NCBI GenBank assembly: GCA_947561585.1
Contig: CANNZV010002488.1
Coordinates: forward strand, 1 to 64,000
Length of the DNA stretch: 64,000 nt
Origin: Caprella mutica
Taxonomy: Eukaryota > Arthropoda > Malacostraca > Amphipoda > Caprellidae
Reading direction: 5' to 3'
In this document: positions 11,501-23,200 of the stretch, piece after piece
How positions within the stretch are numbered: the first letter of the stretch is position 1
Layout: each line of letters opens with the position of its first letter
The notes under the pieces: model-generated
The model's input: the letters and a program-made list of their open reading frames with translations, nothing else
The model's database searches: none
What the model was told of the DNA's origin: nothing
Made by a program: the position numbers and the translations under genes

Positions 11501-14375
11501 AAACATATCTCTCACACATCCTGGGGATCTGACAGAACCACAATGCTCAGGCTCTATAGAGCTATTATCAGATCAAAGTTAGATTACGGATGTTTTATTT
11601 ATGGTGGTGCAGTTGATGGGACACTGGCATTGCTAGATCCCATCCATAATGCTGCTATTCGACTGAGTACTGGAGCCTATAGATCGTCGCCGGTACTTAG
11701 CTTGTATGCTGAGAGTGGAGAGCCTCCCCTTAAAACTAGAAGAGAGCAACTACTTTTACAGTACTATGCAAGGACCCTTCAATTGCCTACCTCAGCAGCA
11801 TACCAAACTATTGAGAATCATACTACCTATATCAACAATAACCCTGGTAAAATGGTAACTGTTGCTGACCAAATAAAGTCAGCTACAATCGATATAGACT
11901 TTAACATTGTAACTTTACCATTTGTATACAAAGATGTACCAGTTTGGCAATTATGCCCAGATACTATATGTAACTGCTATGAATACCCTAGAAAGGGTAC
12001 TTGTTCTGACCATGTAATGCGATCCTATTTTAACGAACATCGGAATCAACATCATAATGGTGAGTTTCCTATTTTCACTGACGGCTCTAAGAGTGACATT
12101 GGAGTGGGCTGTGCAGCTACTAGCTTTGGTGGATGTAAGAAAATGAAGCTGATGACCCAGAGTTCTATATTCACTGCGGAGTTGTGTGGACTGTTCTGTG
12201 GTCTGCTGATAGCAAATAGTATGGAACATGAGAAGTTTGTAATTTACTGTGACTCCACTAGTGCTATACAGGTTACGGATCATTTTGAATCCACTCACCC
12301 TATCATCAGAAAAATTATAATCTTGTTGATAAAACTGAAAAATAGAAACAAGAACATCACATTCTGCTGGAGTCCAGCACATGTTGGAATCCTTGGTAAT
12401 GAAGCAGCAGATAAGCTGGCTGCATCTGCAGCTGAAGAAGATGTCCCACCATGCAATGAAGAGTTACCATACCGAGACTGGTATCCTCTCATTAGAGGCG
12501 CAGTGAGAGAGCGCTGGGCAGCTCAGTGGCTTGGAGTGAATCACAACAAACTACGACAGCTGAAAGACACGACAATACCATGGCAACCACTGAACAATAG
12601 AAAACAATCCATCATTCTCACAAGAATACGCATTGGACACACAAGACTAACTCACCAATATCTCATGGAGCAACAGCATCAACCCTACTGTGAGGACTGT
12701 ATCGTCCATCTGACTATCAAGCACCTACTTTCGGAGTGTCCATCTCACTCAGACCTGAGACTACAAATATTTCCTGAATCCTTCAACAAGAATCCTAACG
12801 AAATTATGAGACTGATGCTTGCTGAGCGTCAGGATGAGTCCTTTGACTTTGCTCGGATATTCAGATATTTGCAGGAGATAGGAATCTATGATAACATCAT
12901 CTGAACTATGAAACTGGCCTATCCCCAATCTAGTGTTCGACGCGTTATAGAACATACTGAAGAGTCAAGATGAACCACCCCTCAACTAATCAATCAATCG
13001 ATCATGAAGAAAAACTATAGCTTTAATAATTACTATTGAACTCTCCTTTTTATCGGTATCCATGATACTTTCAGATATCATGGATACATACTCTTTAAGT
13101 AATAAAGTTGAAGCACTTTATTACTTACATGATCGAAAATGTGGAACTGTCCAATAACTCGGAACTTACCCTAGTGTTATTTCATATTTTATTTCGGGTA
13201 ATAGTTGCAGTACTCGGGTAGTGGGTGATGAGTCTGATGACATACGTTATAAACTATTTTGACCTTTTAGGAATTTTTATTGACCTGTCATGACCTATGC
13301 TAACATCCACTTACAGAGCACTGTGAGTCTCCACATATTGTGACTTTCTATGTAATTTAACCTCATGAAAAAGCTCTCTCCGTAGCTATAAAATAAAACT
13401 AATATTTAGAACAACTGTTTAGGTTGTTTTTTAGGTTTTTCATACATTTTCCTAAACCAAAAATGACTAAAAAACTTAACTAAATTTAAAATTAATTAAA
13501 GTAAAAAAAACTCTCGTAGACGGAAATATAAAATAGTATCAGTGGATTAGAGAAGTTCTTGATTTATGGAAATGAATTTTAAATGCATCATAAGCATTGT
13601 AGCAAACTGGAGCCACTTATTATTCCTGGCTGCTTCTTCCAATCCTTTGTACTTTATTTCCATTTGTTGTAACTTGTAAGTGATACGGCCTTTGGTTTTA
13701 AGCATGTATTTTATCTACTTATATTTTATCTACTTATATTTTCAGGTGATAACTGATGAAATGAGAGCGCGAATTGAGCGCAATAAGCAGCTGGCCATTG
13801 AGCGCAGAAAAGCTCTGCTCGCAGCGCAAGCACCAAGTACTGCCGGGCACAAGCTCGGAGGTGGTGACAGTATCGAGCAAGACGAGCAAATAGAATCCAC
13901 ACCAGCAGATGTGCGTAACTTGCGACAGGGATTCTTAAGTGGATTATCACAAACAACATCTCACGACTTTGATTTCTGTGATGATATCGATGCAATGGAA
14001 ATAGATGAAGTTATAAAAAAAATGAACAAGAATGTTGAACCTGAGGAGAAGAATTGTGATATTGTGAAAAGTTGTGAGAGTGAGGAGAAGAAAAATGAGG
14101 ATGAATTAAATAAGGATGATGTGGATACAATGGAAATGACAGATACACGAGTTTCAACTAATGGAGATATACTGAATAGTACACTGCAGTCTTTAGAAGA
14201 GTCTAAAGAAGATAATAGAGAGGCAGTGAATGGGGATAAGGAGTCAGAGTGTGTCAGACTGCAGTTGAGTGAAGATGAAGATAGGAGTGACTCTTCTAGA
14301 GGCATCATTGCTATGGACACTCACACACACGATGACAGTTTAGACCTTATAAACTCTGAGAGAATGCCATCTTGA
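2515..14375 (+). CDS. TIPIN: TIPIN, TIMELESS-interacting protein (Swi3 domain), 7 exons
   Basis: TIPIN partners TIMELESS in the replication-fork protection complex in the nucleus (family knowledge). Exons: 2515-2647, 7308-7383, 7939-8137, 8841-8921, 9050-9116, 10954-11045, 13746-14375. All junctions are GT-AG and the phases agree, giving 425 residues. The first 44 residues are acidic. The Swi3 domain spans about residues 56-140, with the family signatures KPKRVIKNPQPKLDAVR, PYKGKGHETEDL and LQHWAHRLYPKLPF. The C-terminal third is long, acidic and of low complexity, typical of the family's divergent tail, and makes the protein longer than vertebrate TIPIN (about 300 residues). The start is the first ATG, placed before the acidic leader. 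Introns 1, 3, 5 and 6 contain transposons or minisatellites. No frameshift or stop breaks the reading frame. Confidence 0.88.
2830..3856. mobile_element. Element B, about 1.03 kb, 9-bp target duplication
   Basis: The inverted tips are GGCCCAGTTGCGAAATAC (from 2833) and GTATTTCGCAACTGGGCC (to 3856). The 9-bp direct repeat CTGTATTTG occurs at 2821-2829 and 3857-3865. Removing the element restores the family-A sequence CAGTCTGTATTTGGTGCAC. No transposase is encoded. A 9-bp duplication suits Mutator-like transposition, which is inference. Element B carries its own family-A copy at 2933-3157. Confidence 0.7.
2933..3157. mobile_element. MITE family A, intact copy (about 225 bp)
   Basis: It runs from CAGTCTGTATTTGGTGCAC to CGAAATACAGACTG, and the two ends are inverted repeats. 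It is non-coding. Related fragments occur near 25180-25300, 32160, 32900-33070 and 56580-56740, so this is a dispersed local family. Confidence 0.6.
3914..4445. mobile_element. Element C, 532 bp, inverted tips GTATCTAAAAGCTGAGCGGC
   Basis: Perfect 20-bp tips face each other at 3914 and 4445. The 10-bp string TGAAAAAATC is present on both sides (3899-3908 and 4449-4458), separated from the tips by a few bases. The uninterrupted family-A copy reads GCTGAAAAAATCCACC at this point, which shows the insertion. The body has a GC-rich hairpin (GGGGGGCGTGGCGCCCCCC). Partial relatives sit at 28675-28870, 47140-47215 and 50800-50900. Confidence 0.65.
4636..7106. mobile_element. Element D, 2.5 kb, carrying a large 22-bp minisatellite
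   Basis: The left tip CCGGGTGGCTTTGCGCA (4636) is the inverse of the right tip TGCGCAAAGCCACCCGG (to 7106). Motifs of the type TGCGCAA-TTCACC recur inside both ends (4830-4910, 6680-6730, 7070-7100). Most of the interior is the 22/28-bp repeat array. A clear target duplication was not found. There is no transposase gene. It lies within TIPIN intron 1. Confidence 0.55.
4970..6607. repeat. 22-bp minisatellite with a 28-bp variant block
   Basis: The unit is GAGTCTGCTGTGGAATTGCCGT with variants at two positions (GGAATT or GCAATT, GAGTC or GAGGC or GAGAC). Between about 5757 and 6120 the unit gains six bases (GAGGGC) to become 28 bp. Variants are grouped in blocks, which implies recent local amplification. 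Neither 22 nor 28 is a multiple of three and the unit has few stops, so all three minus frames stay open for up to 498 codons. Those frames are not genes. Confidence 0.95.
8496..8838. repeat. 36-bp minisatellite ending at the TIPIN exon 4 acceptor
   Basis: About nine copies of a 36-bp unit (CTCATAAGTTACTCATTAAT then TCATTGCAGTGTTGTT). Each copy includes a pyrimidine-poor but AG-containing string ATTCATTGCAG that resembles the true acceptor ATTCATTTCAG at 8830-8840. The last, diverged unit is continuous with exon 4 (8841). Confidence 0.9.
9180..9350. mobile_element. Short hAT-like MITE copy
   Basis: The tips are TAGGGTTGTGAC and a degenerate GTCACTACCATA. The body matches, in inverse orientation, the copy at 52417-52584 (shared ATAGATCCTGAAAATAT and GGTATATAGTATTCAATACC). 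Flanking 8-mers do not match well, so this copy looks old. It lies in TIPIN intron 5. Confidence 0.5.
9714..10545. repeat. Local direct duplication in TIPIN intron 5
   Basis: The segment from about 9714 to 9905 (TTAAATGGTCAATGTATTAC; ATTTCCAATGAATATTGAAA) recurs in diverged form at about 10070-10210 and 10500-10545. The hairpin element at 9919-10062 lies between the copies. Divergence is clear by eye, so the duplication is not recent. Confidence 0.5.
9919..10062. mobile_element. Hairpin MITE with perfect 36-bp arms
   Basis: Positions 9951-9986 and 9993-10028 are exact reverse complements (36 bp, starting GCGCGCTCGAAAAAATAATG) around a 6-base loop GGTGCT. Imperfect outer arms (GGTACGTTCTCACTATAAGC versus the inverse of CTTGTAGTGTGTACGCACC) extend the palindrome to about 140 bp. 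GC-rich tips of this sort are typical of small snap-back MITEs. It lies in TIPIN intron 5. Confidence 0.7.
10589..10819. mobile_element. MITE with long AGGGYAARTTACGAATTATC tips (231 bp)
   Basis: The left end AGGGCAAGTTACGAATTATC and the inverse of the right end AGGGTAAATTACGAATTATC pair over about 50 bp, including TTTCACATCTT and GAAAAAAC. Diverged solo ends of the same family appear near 13138-13180, 18880-18920, 21123-21170, 22178-22215 and 24006-24050. It lies in TIPIN intron 5. Confidence 0.6.
11099..12904 (+). mobile_element. 5'-truncated non-LTR retrotransposon, RT end plus RNase H
   Basis: The frame is open from about 11099 to the stop at 12904. It begins inside the reverse transcriptase palm: CTLFSLAIN, then the catalytic SLYVDDLLIY. 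Thumb-like sequence follows (KYLGMVIDYRLSWKDH). An RNase H domain comes next, with all four acidic residues in context: FTDGSK, FTAELCGL, IYCDSTSA and GNEAADKLA. A C-terminal C-x2-C-x8-H-x4-C knuckle follows (CEDC...KHLLSEC). RNase H plus this tail fits the I/jockey group. The endonuclease and most of the RT are missing, as expected from 5' truncation. It lies in TIPIN intron 6, same strand, starting about 55 bases after the exon 6 donor. The ~600 codons carry no stop. Confidence 0.88.
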
Positions 14376-15153
14376 AGAAAGCCATTCTACCCTAACGTCA
14401 CCACTCTATCGGGCATAATTTCTCAAATTTATATTATTCCATAGGTATATTTTCTAATTTACAAGTAGTCGTATGTACATTGTGTCATTAGTTGTCTATG
14501 ATTTTAAAAGCATATTGTCAAAACTCTATATAGTTTCCATTATCCTGTAACATTTAATTTTTCTCTTAGTTTTTACTAATAGTTGCTTCAATGAAAATTT
14601 TCTTTTTGCATAAGCACCGGTGACTGCACTCACGAATAGAAGAGTAAAACGAAGAGCTGATAATATATGTAACCTATTAGCCTACCCAACACAAAATCTA
14701 AAACATCGTAGTTAAAGAATATTATATTTGCACTGATGTTCTGGTTTTAAACTTAAGTAATTTTTACAGGTCATTAAAGGTATGAAAATTATTTTTTGTG
14801 AAATACTTTCAAACAGAACGAAGTAAATTGTATAGTTAATTTACAACACCCATATATTTATAATAGTTGAGATTATAATTGTGTTTATTAATATAACATT
14901 TCATTTAACTTTTAAAATGGATAAGAAGAATAATTCAAATAGGGTTAGGAAAATTTTGTAACTAATTTACAGCGCGCAGGTTGTATTTATAATATATTTT
15001 ATATATAAATGGTGTACACGACGGTAAAACATAAATCAGAAAGAGTTGTTTTGGCGGCGAGTTGTATGGTCACCTTAAACACCACAGGTGACCATTTCTA
15101 GAAACATCAAATAGGCTTTTTAAAGTTATCGAAATATCTTCACTAAACCAAAT
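14376..15153. other. TIPIN 3' flank with a dispersed-repeat fragment
   Basis: No gene is seen. About 14612-14715 matches the dispersed repeat at 26395-26770 (shared AAGCACCGGTGACTGCACTC and AACACAAAATCTAA). A fragment of the hAT-like MITE family lies near 14495-14520. The TIPIN 3' end must lie here, but no polyadenylation site stands out. Confidence 0.45.
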
Positions 15154-15161
15154 ATTATTTC

Positions 15162-15888
15162 TAGGGTTGTGACAATGTCCTCTTTGAAATATGCTTTATA
15201 TTCTCACGAAATACATTCTCATATGCTCTAAATATATTCTTTTATGCTCTGAAATATTCTTTTTATGCTCAATTCATTAAAAGTGCTGCAATTAGATATA
15301 TAAATATGATAAGGGATATTAACAAGTTCCTTAAATCGCATTTGGATGCTAATATCTTTTTTCGGTACAATGGAAATCTATGAAGAGTTTAAATAAGTTT
15401 TATTAACTTGAATCATATGGCACATAGATTCAATGTGTATATCGTCTGACCAAGTCCAGTCACAGTAATATCGGGTTTATGAAACTGTTAAATTTTAAAT
15501 TTAAACTAAGAAACGTTGAAAAGTTGTTAAGATAAAATAAAAATGCATTTCTAATATTGATTTATGAAACTTGTCAATATCGAACCATGAACAGGTTTTT
15601 CAGGTATTAATCTCAATTTTGCTTGTATGTTCCAATAATTTTGGCATGTATTGTTCGGCGACGGTCTTCTAAAATTCCTATATACTTACTTTCTATGGTT
15701 TTTTTCTTGTAAATATATATTCTTTAGTTTTATATCATATCTCTGAACTGAGAAATATATTAGTTTCATGATTTTTTATATATTGTTGAAAAGAATATGT
15801 TTTATTACTTTTCAATAAAAAGAATATGCTTTATTTAAATATGCTAGAGATTATATTTTTATGCTTAAATAATATTGTCACAACCCTA
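15162..15888. mobile_element. hAT-like non-autonomous element, 727 bp, 8-bp TSD
   Basis: The tips TAGGGTTGTGACAAT and ATTGTCACAACCCTA are exact inverted repeats. An exact 8-bp duplication ATTATTTC flanks it (15154-15161, 15889-15896). Eight-bp duplications and tips of this sort are typical of hAT elements (established). The interior is AT-rich with repeated ATATGCT-type strings and no transposase. Confidence 0.82.
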
Positions 15889-15975
15889 ATTATTTCTTAT
15901 ATGATGAGTTTGTGTTATGTAGTTAGAACATTAATTTGCCTCTCAAGCGGTCAATTTTTGAGCTACAATTATTAG

Positions 15976-16356
15976 TAGGTTGTGACATTGCATTTGCTTT
16001 TATTATATTCGCATATGCAATTATAAATATGTATATGCACTTACCAACTTGCATATTCATTTATACATATACTTTTATCAATATGTATTTGCATATATTA
16101 TGATATATGCATTTAAAAGTCCTGCAGCAAATTTGAAATGTCAAGTATTTTAAAAGACTCAATTGTTTTGGAGAATGACATTATATTGTTGGCACTATAG
16201 GACACAATATTAGTGAAGTGAATTTTCTTCTTTACCAGATATTTAAGAACAGCAACTAGGAATATACTGACCACAATGCCTCAAGTTGTTTGGTAAAAAA
16301 GCATAAAACCTGTTGCATATGAAGTATATTTCCCAGTGCATATTGTCACAACCCTA
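15976..16356. mobile_element. hAT-like MITE, 381 bp
   Basis: It belongs to the same tip family as the neighbour at 15162 (TAGGTTGTGACATT and ATTGTCACAACCCTA). Flanking 8-mers ATTATTAG (15968-15975) and ATTATTAC (16357-16364) match at seven of eight positions. The interior repeats TATGCATT-like strings. Non-coding. Confidence 0.75.
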
Positions 16357-16605
16357 ATTATTACACTAATAGAAAAGCAGCGTTTGAAAATGAATAACAC
16401 GAAAAAACATCTCTTTTTTAAGTTGTGATGACATTTCGCAAACGTATATATAATATAATTTAACAGTGTAACTCGATATATCAATTAAAAGAACGAGAAC
16501 CAGTAACTCGCCAAAGGAAAATAGAAACAATGATAGAAGAAAATAATTTATATCAAAATAAGACAAAATTTGACTAGAAAATGATAACATTCATTCAATG
16601 ATTGT

Positions 16606-17147
16606 AGCTACCAACTGATGGTTGTAAACTTGTAACTGTAGCTACCAACTGATGGTTGTAAACTTGTAACTGTAGCTACCAACTGATGGTTGTAAACTTG
16701 TAACTGTAGCTACCAACTGATGGTTGTAAACTTGTAACTGTAGCTACCAACTGATGGTTGTAAACTTGTAACTGTAGCTACCAACTGATGGTTGTAAACT
16801 TGTAACTGTAGCTACCAACTGATGGTTGTAAACTTGTAACTGTACCAACTGATGGTTGTAATTGTACCAATTGATGGTTGTAACTGTACCAACTGATGGT
16901 TGTAACTGTACCAACTGATGGTTGTAACTGTACCAACTGGTGGTTGTAACTTTACCAACTGGTGGTTGTAACTGTACCAACTGGTGGTTGTAACTGTACC
17001 AACTGATGGTTGTAACTGTACCAACTGATGGTTGTAACTGTACCAACTGATGGTTGTAACTGTACCAACTGATGGTTGTAACTGTACCAACTGATGGTTG
17101 TAAACTTGTAACTGTACCAACTGATGGTTGTAACTGTACCAACTTAC
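16606..17147. repeat. 22/34-bp minisatellite downstream of PEX6
   Basis: The unit core is TACCAACTGATGGTTGTAA. The left half uses a longer 34-bp unit (CTGTAGCTACCAACTGATGG then TTGTAAACTTGTAA); the right half uses a 22-bp unit. The longer form contains a 4-base GCTA insertion at TA. The array starts about 140 bases after the PEX6 stop codon, so it may lie in its 3' UTR. The minus-strand frames of 132 and 102 codons here are repeat artefacts. Confidence 0.9.
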
Positions 17148-17289
17148 AGTTGTATCATGAGGATAATTTGTGGAGCAGGATTATCCATCATTTAGGATAT
17201 TTTCCTTCATCATTTGGGATATCTTCATTCATTATTTAGGATATTTTCATCCTATTTTCTTTATGTTCTTTCCAGAATGAATAATAGAA

Positions 17290-20200
17290 TTACTCACTCT
17301 TTTTAAAAGCTTTATACTTTTCCAACATCCGAGCAGTGACAGCACTCTTAGTTTTAGCTCGCTCTAGTAAATTCTCAGTCGTTATGAGAGCTTTATCGCC
17401 TTTCATCGACTTATATCTCAGCGCCTCCAAGACAGAGTTCTGTACGATGTTTGTCCCCAACTCTGCGCCCGTTAAACCCTCTGTCTGCGCTGCAACATCC
17501 TCCAAAACAGCTCTATCCTCCAATTCTACATTCTTGAATTTGCACTGAAATTTAAATAAGTTAATAGTTCTGTTCAAATTTAGATACAAATTGTCAAATT
17601 ACATTAAAATTTAGAGTATAAAATGATTTGAATATTAAAGGTAGCTATCATCCACTCTAATTTTTTTAAACCTTAACCTTAGCTGTATATTAGATTAATT
17701 AATTAAATTAGTAACCATAGCTCTAAATTAGAGCAAGAGGTAATGGTTGAAAAACTGCAAACCATTTCAAATTTGGTTATTTAATTTATTATATGTCATT
17801 TAAAATATTCTGGTGGGTTTTACACTACCCTCCTATTTTCTAAGTAAGAAAAAGAGCAAAATACTTATGAATAATTCAAAACAAACCATAATAAAGATGA
17901 TAACATATTATATTTAGCTACCTATATATCGTTGCCATTAAATATACAAAAACACATAAGAGTTCGTATTTGTTCTAAATCAAATAGAAAATTGGACAGT
18001 GAAGGTTGAGCGTTTTGAATAGTTTTTATATAGCTAATTAATTACGAAGCAAATACTCATTAGCTACTTAATCAATTTCTTTTCTGTTAACTGTGGTATG
18101 TTTTACAATCTTAGTTCAACAAATATAAGCCATTTAACTATAGAGAAATTTTGAGTGGACCTTTATGAATAAAATTTTAAATTAACGAGATGTTGAAATT
18201 AAAATAAGTTTATCGATTATTTCTGTTTGAACTTGAATTTTTTTTAAATTTTAAACTGTCAATAGCCCGCAAAATTTTGGCTATAGAACATTTTGAATGT
18301 TCATGAAAGATTGTTTAATTCAAACAAATGTAGTGGTTAAGAACAGGCTTCACAAATAATAGAAGAGGTGAAAAATAGAAATTAAATAAATAATGGATAC
18401 AGTGATGAAGATAGACTCTGGAAACACAAAGTAAACTTCCAAAACCCTACAGAATGTTCAAAGTTAATTTTCATATCAATTCCCAAAGGCAAGTTCAAAA
18501 ATCGCACAGAATGTTTAGTTTCCCTCACCTGCAATATAGCCAGTCTCTGTTTCTCATCAGGTTTCCCCACATAAACCAGTCTGTCGAACCTTCCAGGCCG
18601 CAAGAGAGCTGGGTCAAGTTTCTCAGGATTGTTAGTGGCTCCTATTACAACCAGACCTGAAATATCAGTCACCATTTTAAAGATTACATTATTCCAATAA
18701 TAAATAGAACATTGTTACATTTATTTTCAAATAAAGGATAATAATTCTGTATCAAATTAAATTCTGAATTAACTATATATAATTTAAAGTGGTATCCATA
18801 ATACCTCCACACTGCAGGTATCATGGATACTATTTAAAATAAAGGAATGAAAGTTAAACTGTTCATTTTTTCTGGTATGATTGAAAATGAGACATAGGAC
18901 AATAACTCGAACCTCATCCAATTATTTTTGACAGTTGTACCTCAAATTTTGTTATGAAAATATTTCTTGACATCACTAACTGTATTACTTTGTTCCTACC
19001 AGCTAATTAATTTAACAGAATCAATATGGCACTTCCACGAAGTTCTGAATGGTGAAAAAAATGGCACAAACCTTCCATGAGATCAGGTGCACCCACACCA
19101 TCCATTATCGCCAGGAACTCCGTCAGTAGATTGAGTCTCACGCCACTGAGACAATTGCGCCTATCCCCGAACAGACCGTCTGAAAAAAGATAAATCTCAT
19201 CTATAACAACGTCCATAACTTGTGGCCATGACCTTCAAATGTCTTTGCCCTAACTAAATATCTTATAATACATTCAAAATATCTATAAAAATATTTAGTC
19301 GGGTTTTCAGTTTCCTTTAGACACTCATCGTGGCAACAAATTTGTTCTTCAATTCCTTATTATTCAGTCTATTCTAAGAAGATTACTAATCTGACAACAG
19401 GACTACGTTTTACATGAACCTCTCTGAACGCACAACTTGGTTTAATTGAAACCAAACAGATCTAAAAATTAGGGCTGTAGCTACCAATAACATAATTATT
19501 ACTGATACGGTACCTATACATAGAAATTAGATATACTGATACAGACACCGAAAAATAGCCGATATAACGAGCACTGGTACCAATCGTACCGGTACCGCCT
19601 TACTAAATAGCTACGCCTTCCCTCACCTATTTCATCGAAGAACACTATAGTTGGTCTGGCATTGCATGCGTTCCAGAACACTTTCTTCAGATTCTTCTCA
19701 GTCTCACCAACGTAGGAGCTGAAAAAACACACAGTCAGTGGAAGAGGAATTTTAGACAAAAATGGGAGTTTGGTGAGATGAAATTAATGAAATGAAAGTA
19801 GCTATATGTTTGATAGTCACCTCAAAATGTTCAATAGTTACCTTAAAATGTTCAATAGTCACCTCAAAATGTCCAATAGTCACCTCAAAATGTCCAATAG
19901 TCACCTCAAAATGTCCAATAGTTACCTTAAAAAGTTCAATAGATACCTTAAAATGTTCATTAGTTACCTTAAAATGTTTAACAGTCACCTCAAAATGTTT
20001 AACAGTCACCTCAAAATGTTTAACAGTCACCTCAAAATGTTTAACAGTCACCTCAAAATGTTTAACAGTCACCTCAAAATGTCCAATAGTCACCTCAAAA
20101 TGTCCAATAGTTACCTTAAAATGTTCAATAGTCACCTCAAAATGTCCAATAGTTACCTTAAAATGTTCAATAGTTACCTTAAAATGTTCAATAGCTACCT

Positions 20201-23200
20201 TAAAATGTTCAATAGTTACCTCAAAATGTTCAATAGTTACCTCAAAATGTTCAATAGTTACCTTAAAATGTTCAATAGTTACCTCAAAATGTTCAATAGT
20301 TACCTTAAAATGTTCAATAGTTACCTTAAAATGTTCAATAGTTACCTTAAAATGTTCAATAGTTAGCTACCTTAAAATGTTCAATAGTTACCTTAAAATG
20401 TTCAATAGTTACCTTAAAATGTTCAATAGTTAGCTACCTTAAAATGTCCAATAGTTACCTTAAAAAGTTCAATAGATACCTTAAAATGTTCAATAGTTAC
20501 CTTAAAATGTTTAACAGTCACCTCAAAATGTTTAACAGTCACCTCAAAATGTCCAATAGTCACCTCAAAATGTCCAATAGTTACCTTAAAATGTTCAATA
20601 GTTACCTTAAAATGTTCAATAGTTACCTTAAAATGTCCAATAGTCACCTCAAAATGTCCAATAGTTACCTTAAAATGTCCAATAGTTACCTTAAAATGTT
20701 CAATAGTTACCTTAAAATGTTCAATAGTCACCTCAAAATGTCCAATAGTTACCTTAAAATGTTCAATAGTTACCTTAAAATGTTCAATAGCTACCTTAAA
20801 ATGTTCAATAGTTACCTTAAAATGTTCAATATTTACCTAAAAATGTTCAATATTTACCTAAAAATGTTCAATAGTTACCTTAAAATGTTTAACAGTCACC
20901 TCAAAATGTTCAATAGTTACCTTAAAATGTTCAAAACTTACCTCAAGATGTATTTCGGTTGCACCAACATGAAAGTACATCCAAAATCCTGTGCCAAACC
21001 GCACACCATTTGAGTTTTTCCACATCCAGGGGGTCCATACATAATTACACCTGATGGAAAATGTACCAAAATGATGTCAATTGAAGAACATTAGATGAAT
21101 TCAATCATAGGTAGCTAAATAGGGTGTGTTCGCAACTATCGGATCATTTCACATTTAACCAAGACTTTATAATTAGGTAACCATATACTTAAAGTTTACC
21201 AATTGAAATGATATAATAATTATTATGAAGCTACCTATTTTTTCTAATAAATTTGAAAATCAAGATAAATAAAGAGCTTAGCCTACAATACATAGCTACA
21301 TCTAACAATTTCACCATTTTCCCAAATAATAAACCAAAATTAATGTAAATAATTAATACGTCCGGTATCGACACTTGAAAATAGTTTAAAATTCAACAAG
21401 CCTACAAATAAAAAGATTAGAATTTAAAAATTAAGGCACAGCATTACAAGAGGGTTCCGTAATTTTATACGTCATAAAATCCAAAATACACATTTTTTAT
21501 GTCTACATAAATACAGGTGAAGCTGTTACAACTGTCAACCTACGTAGCTAAAAAAATGACAGTACTTTTTGTACAAAGGTTCAATTCTCTACTGACTAAA
21601 ACCTCTATTGACAACTGTTGTCTATAAAGGCTCATTTTTTTTGATAGCTACATATTACATAGGCTGGCTGTTGTAACAGTTTTTTATATCGGTCATTTTT
21701 TTTAACCCTAATTGGACTGACAAAATTTAGGTCTCTAAAGGACACATTTAGGGAACAAGTAGTTTGAGTTGTATGATTTTTTGTCAGTTCATAGCTTTTA
21801 TGATATAAAAGTACTGTGCTCAAACTCCACGATCAGTCTAAATAAGGTTGAAGAGGTAATATTTTTTCAATAACATGGATTCTTAAGTAAGAACTAACCT
21901 CTCGTTTGTCGTATGGTGTCACCCTGTATCATGTTGGCAGTGACATCTCCAAATGCCATAGTTGTGATGATGTCACTCATCTCTGAGATGAGGCTCTCCA
22001 TACCCACCACTGGGGAGCTGTCAGGTCTCTTGCCTATCATCTCACAGTTCCTGATGATGGAGGGATCGTAGTTCTTTGCTGCAGACATCAGGAGTGAGAG
22101 CAGTTCACTTGACGATATGCTGCAACTGGACTGTAAAAGATGAAAAGAATGTGTATAATGATTTTTCCTTATATGACCGAAGATGTGGAACTGACTGATA
22201 ATTCAGAGCTTACCCTATATACCTAATAAGTTTGTTCTTTAGAATTGATTATGACCTACATACCTTTTCCACTGTGTTAGAGACAGCCACACTGTAGATA
22301 TGTTTAATATCCTGAGCAACATAAGCAGGTAACATAGAAGCTACATTGTACAGGTCTACTTTGCTCAGCTTACCATCACACACAGCACTCAGTACACCAG
22401 CTCTGCACAAAATAAATAAAAAGCTATTAAATAAAACGTAGCTAACATCTTTTTCAAAGTATATCACTAAATAGATGCATATTGAAGAACAATCTTACCA
22501 GAAAAAATTCAGTTAATTGCTGTCTTAGAAAAAAAATAATTAGCTACCAAGTAAACCATTCAGTTAAGTTTTTTTCTTAGCTATTTGATGGAAAATGAAG
22601 AGCGATAACTCACAACTTGGCTACAATATGTTTTTAAGAATCACAGAGTCCTAAGCAATGTTTAAAATGTTGAGCATAATTACCTGTACTGGAGAGAGGA
22701 TTCTCCTACAGATGTCACCGTAACGTGAAAATGCTCGTGGAGCAAATTTTCCTTGTCGGGGAATGTTGTGGTGGCAAATATTAGCACTCCATTGCAATGT
22801 AAACATTCCACTGCATTCTTTAGCTGAATTGACCAAGAGAAGTAGCTTCAGTATTTTAATACAGTATTCTAAATTTAGTGACTATAATACTTAAGTCTGA
22901 GAGACTTAAGTACCTGTTACCAAAGACTTTCTAAGGAAACTAGAATTTGAATTAATTCTACAAGTATGTTCTTTCTTTTGTCAATCTTTGTCTATTGTCA
23001 TTCATACCTATGATTAAAAAGATTTCATCTCAACAAAATTTTGAAAAGGTTTAGTAAATTCTCAACATTGAAGTTATTTTTAAGATAAGAGCTTTCAAAT
23101 AGAGAGATGTATATTCATCATCAGGAAAAAAGTTTCCAATACTAGAAATACTTTTAATAACCCTTTGCTAATGTCACTATAATTCCTATACTTGTACAAG

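Noticed and set aside
11099..12904. Retroviral or LTR-element origin for the RT/RNase H frame
   Set aside because: There is no protease, integrase or LTR. The order RT, RNase H and then a C-x2-C-H-C tail is that of non-LTR elements of the I/jockey group.
13961..14320. Minus-strand 119-codon Ser-rich frame
   Set aside because: It is the antisense of the acidic last TIPIN exon (GAA/GAG/GAT codons read backwards).
16744..17142. Minus-strand 132- and 102-codon frames (VQLQPSVGTVTT repeats)
   Set aside because: They are translations of the 22/34-bp minisatellite downstream of PEX6.
19752..21013. Long frames on both strands in the 21-bp array (up to 213 codons)
   Set aside because: A 21-bp period keeps any stop-free phase open. 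The array is intronic within PEX6.
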